Source: Bhargavaea ullalensis (lineage in GTDB: Bacteria; Bacillota; Bacilli; Bacillales_A; Planococcaceae). Taken from it: 64,000 nucleotides of DNA. Positions 51,919 through 59,135 of this stretch are shown piece by piece. A model generated the notes under the pieces. It saw only the letters and a list, made by a program, of their open reading frames with translations. It ran no database searches and was not told the DNA's origin. Location: NCBI RefSeq assembly GCF_040545425.1, contig NZ_JBEPLW010000002.1; one strand, written 5' to 3'. Position 1 is the first letter of the stretch. The number at the start of each line of letters is the position of its first letter. Position numbers and translations under genes: made by a program.

Positions 51919-52818
51919 TTGTGGGATATCGTACATGCCGCCGCCGCACCCGTCATCCGCCTGTTCCAGACTGTCCTCATCTTGTGTGCGGCCGGGCTGG
52001 CGGCGGATTTTCTCTTTCCGTCGTTCAGGGAGTGGACAAGGACTTTCCTGTTCATTGCCGTGGGCACGATGGCGCTCGGACCCGCCGTCGAGGCCCTCCG
52101 GCTTCTGGACGGACTGACGGGAAAAATGACCGGGCTGTTCCTGGGAGTTTATCCGCTTTTGACCGCCGGCATGGCAACGGCCGGCGGCGCATTGACGCTT
52201 GCCGGCTGGAATCCGGCGGTTTTTCTGTTCGTGCAGGGAGCGGTCGTGCTCGGGGGGAAATGGCTGATTCCGCTCTTGACCGCCAGCTTTTTGTTTGATT
52301 ACCTGTCCCGGCTCGTGCCGGATGTTCCGTTCACGCGGATGGCCGAAATGATCCGGGTGACGATCATCGGCGCCGTCTCGGTCATCGCGGCCTGCTATAC
52401 GCTGTTCATCACGTCTACGGGTATCATGGCATGGGCCGGATCCGGCGCCGCAGGGGAGCCGCTGAAGGTGTTGCTCCGCCAGAACATCCCGATCGTCGGG
52501 TCGTTCGTGACCGATGCGCTCGGCGTGTTCGGCAAATATTCGGCGGGAACGGCGGCGATTGCCGGAGGCTGGCTCATCGGCACGATCCTCGTTGTGTGCC
52601 TGATCCCGGCCGCACAGGTGCTGCTCACCGCCTTTTTCTATAAATGGCTCGCCGCGCTGAGTGAACCGTTTGCGAACGAAGAGCTGTCGGGTCTGTTCGA
52701 TGACCTCGGCAAAACGATGTTCGTGCTCTGCGGCATCACGTTCATCGTGGCGTTCGCCGTGTTTTATACCGTGCTGCTCGCCGTCATTCTCATCAAAGTC
52801 ATCGCGGGAACGGGGTGA
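51919..52818 (+). CDS. spoIIIAE: Stage III sporulation protein AE, short form
   Basis: 299 residues from TTG 51919 (GGGAGG 6 bases upstream); an in-frame GTG at 51901 is possible. About seven membrane helices are present. The B. subtilis protein is about 399 residues, and the missing ~100 correspond to its signal peptide and N-terminal extracellular part; only 30 bases separate AD from this start, so they cannot be encoded upstream. The FGKYSAGTAAIAGGW region is intact. Confidence 0.82.
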   Translation: MWDIVHAAAAPVIRLFQTVLILCAAGLAADFLFPSFREWTRTFLFIAVGTMALGPAVEALRLLDGLTGKMTGLFLGVYPLLTAGMATAGGALTLAGWNPAVFLFVQGAVVLGGKWLIPLLTASFLFDYLSRLVPDVPFTRMAEMIRVTIIGAVSVIAACYTLFITSTGIMAWAGSGAAGEPLKVLLRQNIPIVGSFVTDALGVFGKYSAGTAAIAGGWLIGTILVVCLIPAAQVLLTAFFYKWLAALSEPFANEELSGLFDDLGKTMFVLCGITFIVAFAVFYTVLLAVILIKVIAGTG

Positions 52819-52822
52819 AGGG

Positions 52823-52981
52823 GTGCTTGGCCAATTTTTTGCGGGACTTGTGGCGATTTTGTTTGCTGCCGCCGTGCTGCCGCTCATCCTCGGCGAGGAA
52901 AACCAGGAGCGCGTCTTGCCGCTCATCCGCCTGGCGGTGCTGATCTGGATGATCCGTTCCGCATCGGGGATCGCGGGTTAG
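52823..52981 (+). CDS. spoIIIAF: Stage III sporulation protein AF, membrane part only
   Basis: 52 residues from GTG 52823. It matches only the two-helix N-terminal part of SpoIIIAF (LGQFFAGLVAILFAAAVLPL and RVLPLIRLAVLIWMI). The family's extracellular ring-building domain (about 120 more residues) is absent, and just 79 bases separate the stop from spoIIIAG. Either a truncation or a remnant. Confidence 0.6.
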   Translation: MLGQFFAGLVAILFAAAVLPLILGEENQERVLPLIRLAVLIWMIRSASGIAG

Positions 52982-53060
52982 GTCATAGCTTGTTCGGGGC
53001 CGGCATACATTGTCTCAGGATGGATCACCATGGCGGAAGGGACGGGAAGCGTGGGATGAC

Positions 53061-53474
53061 ATGGATAAGATGCAGAAGCGATTCGGACTTCCATTCCTGC
53101 TTGCCGCAGGCGCGGCATTGCTCATCCTGTTCCCGGCGCTGACGGGCTGGGGCAAGGGCGGCGGCGAAGTGGAAGCCGTCAGGACCGGGCTGGAGTCGGT
53201 CCTGTCCGAAATCCAAGGAGTCGGTTCGGTCAGGATCTACCGGCAGGATGCGGAAGAAGGGGGAGACAGCGGGATGCTGTCGCTTGCCGGCTACTTCGGG
53301 GGCGGCTCAACCGGTACGGGGGACACGCCCTCCGGCGGCGTCCTTGTCGTGGCGGAAGGTGCCGGGGACCCGAAAGTCCGGAATGAGCTTGTCCGGATCC
53401 TGTCCGGCGTGTTGCAGCTGCCCGAGCACCGCATTGTCGTGGTGGAAATGAAAAAAGAGGGGGAAGACCGATGA
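53061..53474 (+). CDS. spoIIIAG: Stage III sporulation protein AG, short form
   Basis: 137 residues against about 229 in B. subtilis. A membrane helix (residues 8-25) is followed by a ring-building motif (LESVLSEIQGVGSVRI) and the second part GGVLVVAEGAGDPKVRNEL to HRIVVVEM. Between them, where the family has a large insertion (beta-triangle), there is only a Gly/Ser/Thr-rich loop of about 30 residues. Overlaps AH by 4 bases. Confidence 0.82.
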   Translation: MDKMQKRFGLPFLLAAGAALLILFPALTGWGKGGGEVEAVRTGLESVLSEIQGVGSVRIYRQDAEEGGDSGMLSLAGYFGGGSTGTGDTPSGGVLVVAEGAGDPKVRNELVRILSGVLQLPEHRIVVVEMKKEGEDR

Positions 53475-54007
53475 AGGTTAGGAAAAGAGGCGTCTGGCTG
53501 CTCACACTGCTCAGCCTGACGGCGGTGATCGGCGTTTATTATCTGCTTGAAAAAGCGCCGAAGCCATTTGACGGCATCACGATTTTCTCGGACGATACAC
53601 TGAACGGCACGGAGATCGGCGAGTCGGGCAAAGACACGACGCCGGTGTTCGCGGAAAGTTATCTGTTCGAGGAAATGAGGATGGAAGTGCGCAACGAGCG
53701 CAGCCAGCTCCGCGAGCAGCTCACCCAGAAAATCACCTCCGACGACATGACCGCCGAGGAGCGCAATGCGGCATTTGACGAGATGCAGACGCTGACAAAG
53801 CGGGAAACCGCAGAGGCGATGCTCGAAATGCTCATCAAGGACCTCGGATATGAAGATGCGGTGGTCCGTGCGGAAAACGGCAGCGTGAAAGTGAGCGTCA
53901 TCGCCGCCGAGATGTCACCGAAACAAGCCGATCAGATCGTCTACACCGTCAAGAGCGAGTGGGACGACGCCCGGACCGTCCAGGTGGACTTCAAATCCGA
54001 AAAATGA
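53471..54007 (+). CDS. spoIIIAH: Stage III sporulation protein AH
   Basis: 178 residues (218 in B. subtilis). An N-terminal helix (about 8-26), a short linker, then the conserved ring-building domain (about residues 65-178: REQLTQKITSDDMTAEERN ... AEMSPKQADQIVYTVKSEW). It pairs with forespore SpoIIQ in sporulating species. This is the best preserved member of the operon. Confidence 0.9.
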   Translation: MKVRKRGVWLLTLLSLTAVIGVYYLLEKAPKPFDGITIFSDDTLNGTEIGESGKDTTPVFAESYLFEEMRMEVRNERSQLREQLTQKITSDDMTAEERNAAFDEMQTLTKRETAEAMLEMLIKDLGYEDAVVRAENGSVKVSVIAAEMSPKQADQIVYTVKSEWDDARTVQVDFKSEK

Positions 54008-54038
54008 CCGGCCTTCCGCGGAAGGTCCGCAATGCAGA

Positions 54039-54082
54039 ACCAATCAGGTCCGGACGAGTTGTTCGGACCTGATTTTATTTTT
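54039..54082 (+). terminator. spoIIIA operon terminator
   Basis: AATCAGGTCCG pairs with CGGACCTGATT around an 11-base loop, then TTATTTTT. Confidence 0.85.
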
Positions 54083-54310
54083 GCGGAGAGGAAATGGCGG
54101 AAGGGGATTCAGCCGGCCGGGTCGGCGGGTGGGTGGTGTTGGTGTTGGGGTAAGTGCAGCGACATGGAGAGTTGATTCTCCCGCAGGAGCGGTCGGTCGT
54201 CTGTCAATTACTATGGCACAGTGTCCAACTTTACTCTTATAGCGTTTAGGTGGTAGGGCCGGCGCCAACAGCAAGTGAGCGTTTGATTGACGGTGTTTAC
54301 ATAATATTAT
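54083..54310. other. Intergenic stretch without a recognised gene
   Basis: Apart from a short CTCCCGCAGGAG palindrome near 54178, I see no gene, RNA or clear promoter. TTTACATAATATTATG near 54296 is AT-rich and could be promoter-like. Confidence 0.4.
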
Positions 54311-54319
54311 GGACTCTAT

Positions 54320-54542
54320 CCTCCCTTACTCCGATATCGGGTCGCATACTCCGAGACCACCTCCTGTACTCCGATATTCCATTCCATACTCCGAATTAGT
54401 CTTCCATAGTCCGAAATTGCCTCCCATACTCCGATATTCCATTCCATACTCCGAATTAGTCTCCCATACTCCGAATTAGTCCCCCATACTCCGATATTCC
54501 GTTCCATACTCCGAATTAGTCTTCCCCACTCATACTCCGTTT
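54320..54542 (-). repeat. 20-bp tandem repeat array, inverted copy
   Basis: TACTCCGA recurs every 20 bases from 54327 to 54507 (one unit reads TAGTCCGA at 54407), with a final unit near 54532. It is the reverse complement of the unit in the 43.3 kb array. About eleven units. Confidence 0.93.
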
Positions 54543-54569
54543 CTCTTTCGATAGTGTCCAGGCTTCTGT

Positions 54570-54716
54570 GTAAACTTCACTCAGAAGGAGAAGAAATCCG
54601 CGAGACACCTGCGGGAAAAGCGTTAGCTGAAGACCCCGCAGAGCGGAGCTCGAGGAGGCTGAGGCAACGCCCGCGGTAAGCGAGCGGATTTCTTCGACTG
54701 ATGGATGCTTACACAA
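54570..54716 (+). repeat. Foldable intergenic element, full copy
   Basis: GTGTAA and TTACAC (54570 and 54706) close the element; GAAGAAATCCGC and GCGGATTTCTTC form a perfect 12-bp outer stem. Inside, CTGCGGG pairs with CCCGCAG around AAAAGCGTTAGCTGAAGA, and a GAGGAGGCTGAGG arm follows. I recall similar sequences (GAGACTCCTGCGGGAA type) from many Bacillus intergenic regions, without a name; that memory is unverified. Confidence 0.8.
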
Positions 54717-54821
54717 CACTCTTTCGGGGGGAAGCGTCAGTCAAACACCGCGCGATGCCGCTCTACGCTTCATTTTTCAGGCGCCGAAGCCGCGGGATTC
54801 TTGGGCTGAAAGCTGCCTGGC

Positions 54822-54918
54822 GAGTGGAATCATAGACCGCGTGAGTGAGCGCGTTGACATCGCGAGTGGAATCATAACGCCTGTGAGTGAGCGCGTTGGC
54901 GGGGCGAGTGGATTCGTG
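54822..54918 (+). repeat. 21-bp alternating repeat array
   Basis: GAGTGGAATCATA (54822, 54864) alternates with GAGTGAGCGCGTT (54843, 54885) every 21 bases; a diverged unit follows at 54906. Same orientation as the array at 43.77 kb. Confidence 0.92.
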
Positions 54919-55034
54919 CGGGGATCATGGCCAATTCTCTGTATCCACAACGACCGGATCTTTCACAGCACCCATCCACCGAAGGGATTTTGTTCGGGTC
55001 TTAATGCGGTTTTCGTTCAATTGCCCGTTATTTG

Positions 55035-55063
55035 TTTCAAAAAGTCAGAGAAACGTCTAAAAT
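55035..55063 (+). promoter_or_regulatory. Probable accB promoter
   Basis: TTTCAA (55035-55040) and TAAAAT (55058-55063) are 17 bases apart, 40 bases before the accB start. No FapR-type operator is seen. Confidence 0.5.
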
Positions 55064-55102
55064 GGAAGAGTACACATTTCATTAGTAAGAGGAGTCGTCG
55101 AA

Positions 55103-55612
55103 ATGCTGAAAATCCAGGAAATCCGAGAAATCATCAAACTTATCGACCAATCCGGGATCGAGGAATTCAAGTACAAGACGGAAGAAGGGGAGATCAAGCT
55201 CAAAAAGGGCGGCGCCTTCACTTCCGTTTCCGCTGCCCCGGCCGCCCCTGCAGTCCAGGAAGCGCCTGCACCGGCACCTGCTGCTCCTGCAGCCGCCGCA
55301 CCGGTCGTTTCGCAGGAGCCCGCTGCTCCAAAAGAAGCGCCGGCTGCCGCCGCCCCTGCTGCGGAAGAAGGACTTGAAGAAGTCAAATCGCCGATGGTCG
55401 GCACGTTCTACAAATCGCCTTCTCCGGATGCGCCTGCATTCGTACAGATCGGCGACAAAGTCAAGCCGGACAGCGTCGTCTGCATCGTGGAAGCGATGAA
55501 GCTGTTCAATGAAATCGAAGCGGAGACGGGCGGGGAAATCGTCGAGATTCTCGTCGAAGACGGCCAGCTCGTCGAATACGGCCAGCCTCTGTTCCTGGTC
55601 AAGCCGGAATAA
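55103..55612 (+). CDS. accB: Acetyl-CoA carboxylase biotin carboxyl carrier protein
   Basis: 169 residues. N-terminal dimer part MLKIQEIREIIKLIDQSGIE, an Ala/Pro linker (about residues 42-90), and a biotinyl domain with the biotinylated lysine in VEAMKLFNE. It shuttles carboxybiotin for malonyl-CoA synthesis. AAGAGGAG precedes ATG 55103; accC follows by 12 bases. Confidence 0.97.
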   Translation: MLKIQEIREIIKLIDQSGIEEFKYKTEEGEIKLKKGGAFTSVSAAPAAPAVQEAPAPAPAAPAAAAPVVSQEPAAPKEAPAAAAPAAEEGLEEVKSPMVGTFYKSPSPDAPAFVQIGDKVKPDSVVCIVEAMKLFNEIEAETGGEIVEILVEDGQLVEYGQPLFLVKPE

Positions 55613-55624
55613 GGAGGGTCTCTC

Positions 55625-56992
55625 ATGCTGAAAAAGGTACTTATCGCAAACCGGGGCGAAATCGCGGTCAGGATCATCCGGGCCTGCCGGGATCTCGGGA
55701 TTGAAACGGTGGCCGTCTATTCGGAGGCGGACCGCGATGCCCTGCACGTAGAAATGGCGGACGAAGCTTATTGCATCGGCCCCAAACTGTCAAAAGACAG
55801 CTACCTGAACTTCACAAGCGTCATCAGCGTGGCCAAGATGACCGGCTGTGACGGCATCCATCCGGGCTACGGCTTCCTGGCGGAGAACGCCGACTTCGCG
55901 GAACTGTGCGAAGAAGTGAACGTGGAATTCATCGGCCCGACCGCAGACGCCATCGCCAAAATGGGCACAAAAGATGTGGCCCGCGAAACGATGCGCGCAG
56001 CCGGTGTCCCGGTCGTACCGGGATCCAAGGGCATCGTCGACGGTCCGGAGGGTGCGCTTGAAGTGGCACGGGAAATCGGATTCCCGGTCATCATCAAGGC
56101 GACTGCCGGCGGCGGAGGCAAAGGCATCCGTGTTGCCAAAGACGAAGCCGAACTCCGGAAGGGCGTCGAGATCACCCAGAAAGAAGCGGCGGCAGCGTTC
56201 GGCAATCCGGGCGTCTACATCGAGAAGTTCATCGAAGAATTCCGCCATGTCGAGATCCAGGTGCTTGCCGACAAATACGGCAGCGTCATCCACCTCGGCG
56301 AGCGCGACTGCTCGATCCAGCGGCGCATGCAAAAGCTCGTTGAGGAAGCGCCGTCGCCTGCACTTTCGCCGGAAACCCGGGCCAAAATGGGGGATGCGGC
56401 GGTCAAGGCGGCCGAGGCTGTCGGCTACCGCGGTGCCGGCACGGTAGAGTTCATCTATGACCATGTCAACGGCAAGTTTTATTTCATGGAGATGAACACC
56501 CGGATCCAGGTGGAGCACCCGGTAACCGAAATGGTCACCGGCATCGACCTGATCGTCCAGCAGCTCAAGGTCGCTTCCGGCGAGCCTCTCTCCATCAAGC
56601 AGGAGGACGTGCAGATCAGGGGATGGGCGATCGAATGCCGCATCAACGCGGAAAATCCGTCGCGCAACTTCATGCCGTCACCGGGCAAAGTGGAGATGTA
56701 CATGGCGCCGGGCGGCAACGGAGTCAGAGTGGATTCGGCCGTCTATACCGGCTATACGATTCCGCCATACTACGATTCGATGGTCGCCAAACTGATTGCA
56801 TTTGCCGACACGAGGGAAGAGGCGGTCGCGCGGATGAAGCGCGCCCTGTCCGAATTCGTCGTCGAGGGCGTGGACACGACCATTCCGTTCCACTTGAACC
56901 TGATGGACCATGAAGTGTTCAAGTCAGGGGATTTTGACACGAAGTTCCTGGAAAAGTATGACGTGATGGCTGAAGAGGCAGAACAATACTAA
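55625..56992 (+). CDS. accC: Acetyl-CoA carboxylase biotin carboxylase subunit
   Basis: 455 residues. ATP-grasp landmarks: IHPGYGFLAENADFA, KATAGGGGKGIR, HVEIQVLADKYG, ERDCSIQRR and FMEMNTRIQVEHPVTE. It carboxylates the biotin on AccB with ATP and bicarbonate. AAGGAGG precedes ATG 55625. Confidence 0.98.
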   Translation: MLKKVLIANRGEIAVRIIRACRDLGIETVAVYSEADRDALHVEMADEAYCIGPKLSKDSYLNFTSVISVAKMTGCDGIHPGYGFLAENADFAELCEEVNVEFIGPTADAIAKMGTKDVARETMRAAGVPVVPGSKGIVDGPEGALEVAREIGFPVIIKATAGGGGKGIRVAKDEAELRKGVEITQKEAAAAFGNPGVYIEKFIEEFRHVEIQVLADKYGSVIHLGERDCSIQRRMQKLVEEAPSPALSPETRAKMGDAAVKAAEAVGYRGAGTVEFIYDHVNGKFYFMEMNTRIQVEHPVTEMVTGIDLIVQQLKVASGEPLSIKQEDVQIRGWAIECRINAENPSRNFMPSPGKVEMYMAPGGNGVRVDSAVYTGYTIPPYYDSMVAKLIAFADTREEAVARMKRALSEFVVEGVDTTIPFHLNLMDHEVFKSGDFDTKFLEKYDVMAEEAEQY

Positions 56993-57008
56993 GAAGGGGA
57001 TGATCCGG

Positions 57009-57404
57009 ATGACGGAACAATCGATTCCTTCCAATGAACATGCCGCTTCCGAAAAAGAAGCGCTCGGCAAGGTCGAACTTGCGCCCGAGGTGCTTGAAGT
57101 GATCGTCGGCATTGCCACAACCGAGGTGGAAGGCGTGGCCGATACGCGGGGATCGTTTGCAAGCGATGTGGCGGAAAAGTTCGGCAAAAAAGTTCACGGC
57201 AAGGGCATCAAACTTGAATTTGGGGATGACGGACTCTTCATCGACATTCACTGCACCGTTCTTTACGGCTACGCAATCCCGGCGGTTGCAAAGGAAATCC
57301 AGCAGGCCGTCCGGCAGACGGTTCTCAACATGACGGCAATCGAAGCAAAAGAAGTGAACGTCCATATCACCGGCATCCAGTTCGACCTGCCGGCTGAAAA
57401 ATAA
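57009..57404 (+). CDS. yqhY: Asp23/Gls24 family protein YqhY
   Basis: 131 residues. The Asp23 core runs from KVELAPEVLEVIVGIATTEV to the C-terminal VNVHITGIQFD. In B. subtilis YqhY sits with accBC and its loss disturbs acetyl-CoA carboxylase balance. ATG 57009 has AAGGGG about 9 bases upstream; ATG 57000 is too close to it. Confidence 0.92.
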   Translation: MTEQSIPSNEHAASEKEALGKVELAPEVLEVIVGIATTEVEGVADTRGSFASDVAEKFGKKVHGKGIKLEFGDDGLFIDIHCTVLYGYAIPAVAKEIQQAVRQTVLNMTAIEAKEVNVHITGIQFDLPAEK

Positions 57405-57405
57405 T

Positions 57406-57450
57406 CAAAAGAGGGGCATTCCGGCACTGCGGGAATGTCCCTTCTTTCAG
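57406..57450 (+). terminator. accBC-yqhY terminator
   Basis: AAGAGGGGCATTCC pairs with GGAATGTCCCTTCTT around a short loop and ends in CTTTC. Confidence 0.8.
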
Positions 57451-57599
57451 ATACGGCTTCTCCGGTCCAGGTATTCCAGCCGCCGGCAGGATGTGCGCAA
57501 GCAGTGCCGCGCACTCCTGTTTTTTCGGCAAAGTGACGGATGCCGGGCAATAAATGTGCTATCATAAACCAGAACGAAGAAAAAGAGGAGAACTGCCCG

Positions 57600-57983
57600 A
57601 TGATGAAGAGACATGAAGCACGCGAGAAGGCCATGCAGACGCTGTTTCAGCTGGACAGCACGGAAATGAGCCCGGAAGAGGCAATGACCCATATCGTCGG
57701 TGAAGAGCGGGACTCTTTCTACTCGGAACTGGTCAACGGGACATTTGAAAACCGGGCCGCCATCGACGAGTCGCTCCGGACCAAACTGGAGAACTGGACA
57801 CTCGACCGCCTTCCGAAAGTGGAGCGCACCGTCCTCCGCATGGCGGTCTACGAATTGAATTACATGGAAGGGACGCCCGCGAAAGTCGTCCTGAACGAAG
57901 CCATCGAACTTTGCAAAACGTTCGGCGATGAAACGTCGGGCCGTTTTGTCAACGGGGTCCTTTCAAAATACACCAAAGAGTGA
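57600..57983 (+). CDS. nusB: Transcription antitermination factor NusB
   Basis: 127 residues, all helical: MMKRHEAREKAMQTLFQLD at the start, and RTVLRMAVYELNYM, NEAIELCKTFGDETSGRFVNGVL near the end. It joins NusE on boxA RNA in rRNA operons. ATG 57600 (or 57603) follows AGAGGAG. Confidence 0.96.
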   Translation: MMKRHEAREKAMQTLFQLDSTEMSPEEAMTHIVGEERDSFYSELVNGTFENRAAIDESLRTKLENWTLDRLPKVERTVLRMAVYELNYMEGTPAKVVLNEAIELCKTFGDETSGRFVNGVLSKYTKE

Positions 57984-58008
57984 ATCTGAACAGCTTGGAG
58001 TGAAGAGA

Positions 58009-58872
58009 GTGGACGGCAAGATCATTGACGGAAGAGAAATCAGCAGGCAGATCAAAGAAGAAGTGAAGCAGGAAGTGGAACGGCTCAAATCGGAAGGCTG
58101 CACACCGGGCCTTGCAGTCATCCTCGTCGGGGACGATCCGGCATCCGCTTCCTATGTGGGAAGCAAGGAACGGACTGTCCAGGCGCTCGGCATGCATTCC
58201 GAAGTGATCCGGATGGAAAGCTCGACGTCCGAAGGAGAGCTGCTCGGCGAAATCAGCCGTCTGAACGATGATCCTGCCATTCACGGAATCCTGGTCCAGC
58301 TGCCGCTGCCGGCTCAGATCGACGAACAGCGGATCATTTCGGCCATCACACCGGAAAAAGACGTGGACGGCTTCCACCCGGTCAACGCCGGCAAACTGAT
58401 GGCCGGCCTGGACGGGTTCGTGCCGTGCACGCCGCTCGGCATCATGGTGCTGCTCGAGCGCTCGGGCGTTGACCTGAAAGGGAAACATGCTGTCGTGGTC
58501 GGCAGAAGCAACATCGTCGGCAAGCCGATGTCCATGCTGCTGCTGCAAAAAGACGCCACCGTCACCGTCTGCCACTCGAAAACCGCAGACCTCCCGGCGA
58601 TCACAAAGCAGGCGGACATCCTTGTCGCCGCAGTGGGACGGGAAGCCATGATCGGCCGTGAACATGTGAAGGAAGGCTGCGTCGTCATCGATGTCGGCAT
58701 CAACCGCGGCGAAGACGGGAAACTTCACGGCGATGTCGATTTTGAAGCCGTCCTTCCGGTTGTTTCAAAAATCACACCGGTCCCGAGAGGCGTCGGTCCG
58801 ATGACGATCGCGATGCTCATGGCCAACACGGTGGAAAGCGCCAAAAAGACGTGCGGCAGTCAGAACAACTAA
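58009..58872 (+). CDS. folD: Bifunctional methylenetetrahydrofolate dehydrogenase/cyclohydrolase
   Basis: 287 residues. Landmarks: VGDDPASASYVGSKERT, VQLPLPAQID, and the NADP site VVGRSNIVGKPMSMLL, then TPVPRGVGPMT. Interconverts 5,10-methylene- and 10-formyl-THF; GcvT supplies its substrate. GTG 58009 has GGAG 8 bases upstream; GTG 58000 is less likely. Confidence 0.96.
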   Translation: MDGKIIDGREISRQIKEEVKQEVERLKSEGCTPGLAVILVGDDPASASYVGSKERTVQALGMHSEVIRMESSTSEGELLGEISRLNDDPAIHGILVQLPLPAQIDEQRIISAITPEKDVDGFHPVNAGKLMAGLDGFVPCTPLGIMVLLERSGVDLKGKHAVVVGRSNIVGKPMSMLLLQKDATVTVCHSKTADLPAITKQADILVAAVGREAMIGREHVKEGCVVIDVGINRGEDGKLHGDVDFEAVLPVVSKITPVPRGVGPMTIAMLMANTVESAKKTCGSQNN

Positions 58873-58933
58873 AAAGCCGCACGTCCGTAAACCGAAAAGG
58901 CAAGATCCGCATGACGCCGATCCGCAAATAAAT

Positions 58934-59083
58934 AAAACGGCAAGGACGGCGGGATGCTCCTGCGGAAAAGCCGGCCAGGAACCGGATTCCGCGCAGCGAA
59001 GGCTGAGCGGGGCGGAAGCCGATCTTGAAATCGGCCTCGGCCAGGCACTCCAACGGCACAGCCCGTCACCTTGCCGTTTTTTA
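58934..59083 (+). ncRNA. Foldable intergenic element, copy ending in a terminator
   Basis: Outer arms AAAACGGCAAGG (58934-58945) and CCTTGCCGTTTT (59069-59080) pair perfectly and the right arm ends in a T-run, so it can end folD transcription. The inside resembles the 54.6 kb element: GGGATGCTCCTGCGGAAAAGC against GCGAGACACCTGCGGGAAAAGC, then an inner CTGCGGAA/TTCCGcgCAG stem and GAAGGCTGAG. The outer stem sequence is entirely different but pairing is kept. RNA status is inferred from the fold. Confidence 0.55.
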
Positions 59084-59135
59084 TTTCATTCCCGGGTTAC
59101 TGTTACATGATCACGAACCTGAAGGAGGGAGCAGC

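Noticed and set aside
54841..55377. 178-codon frame before and into accB
   Set aside because: Starts in the 21-bp array and overlaps accB out of phase; no ribosome-binding site or domain.
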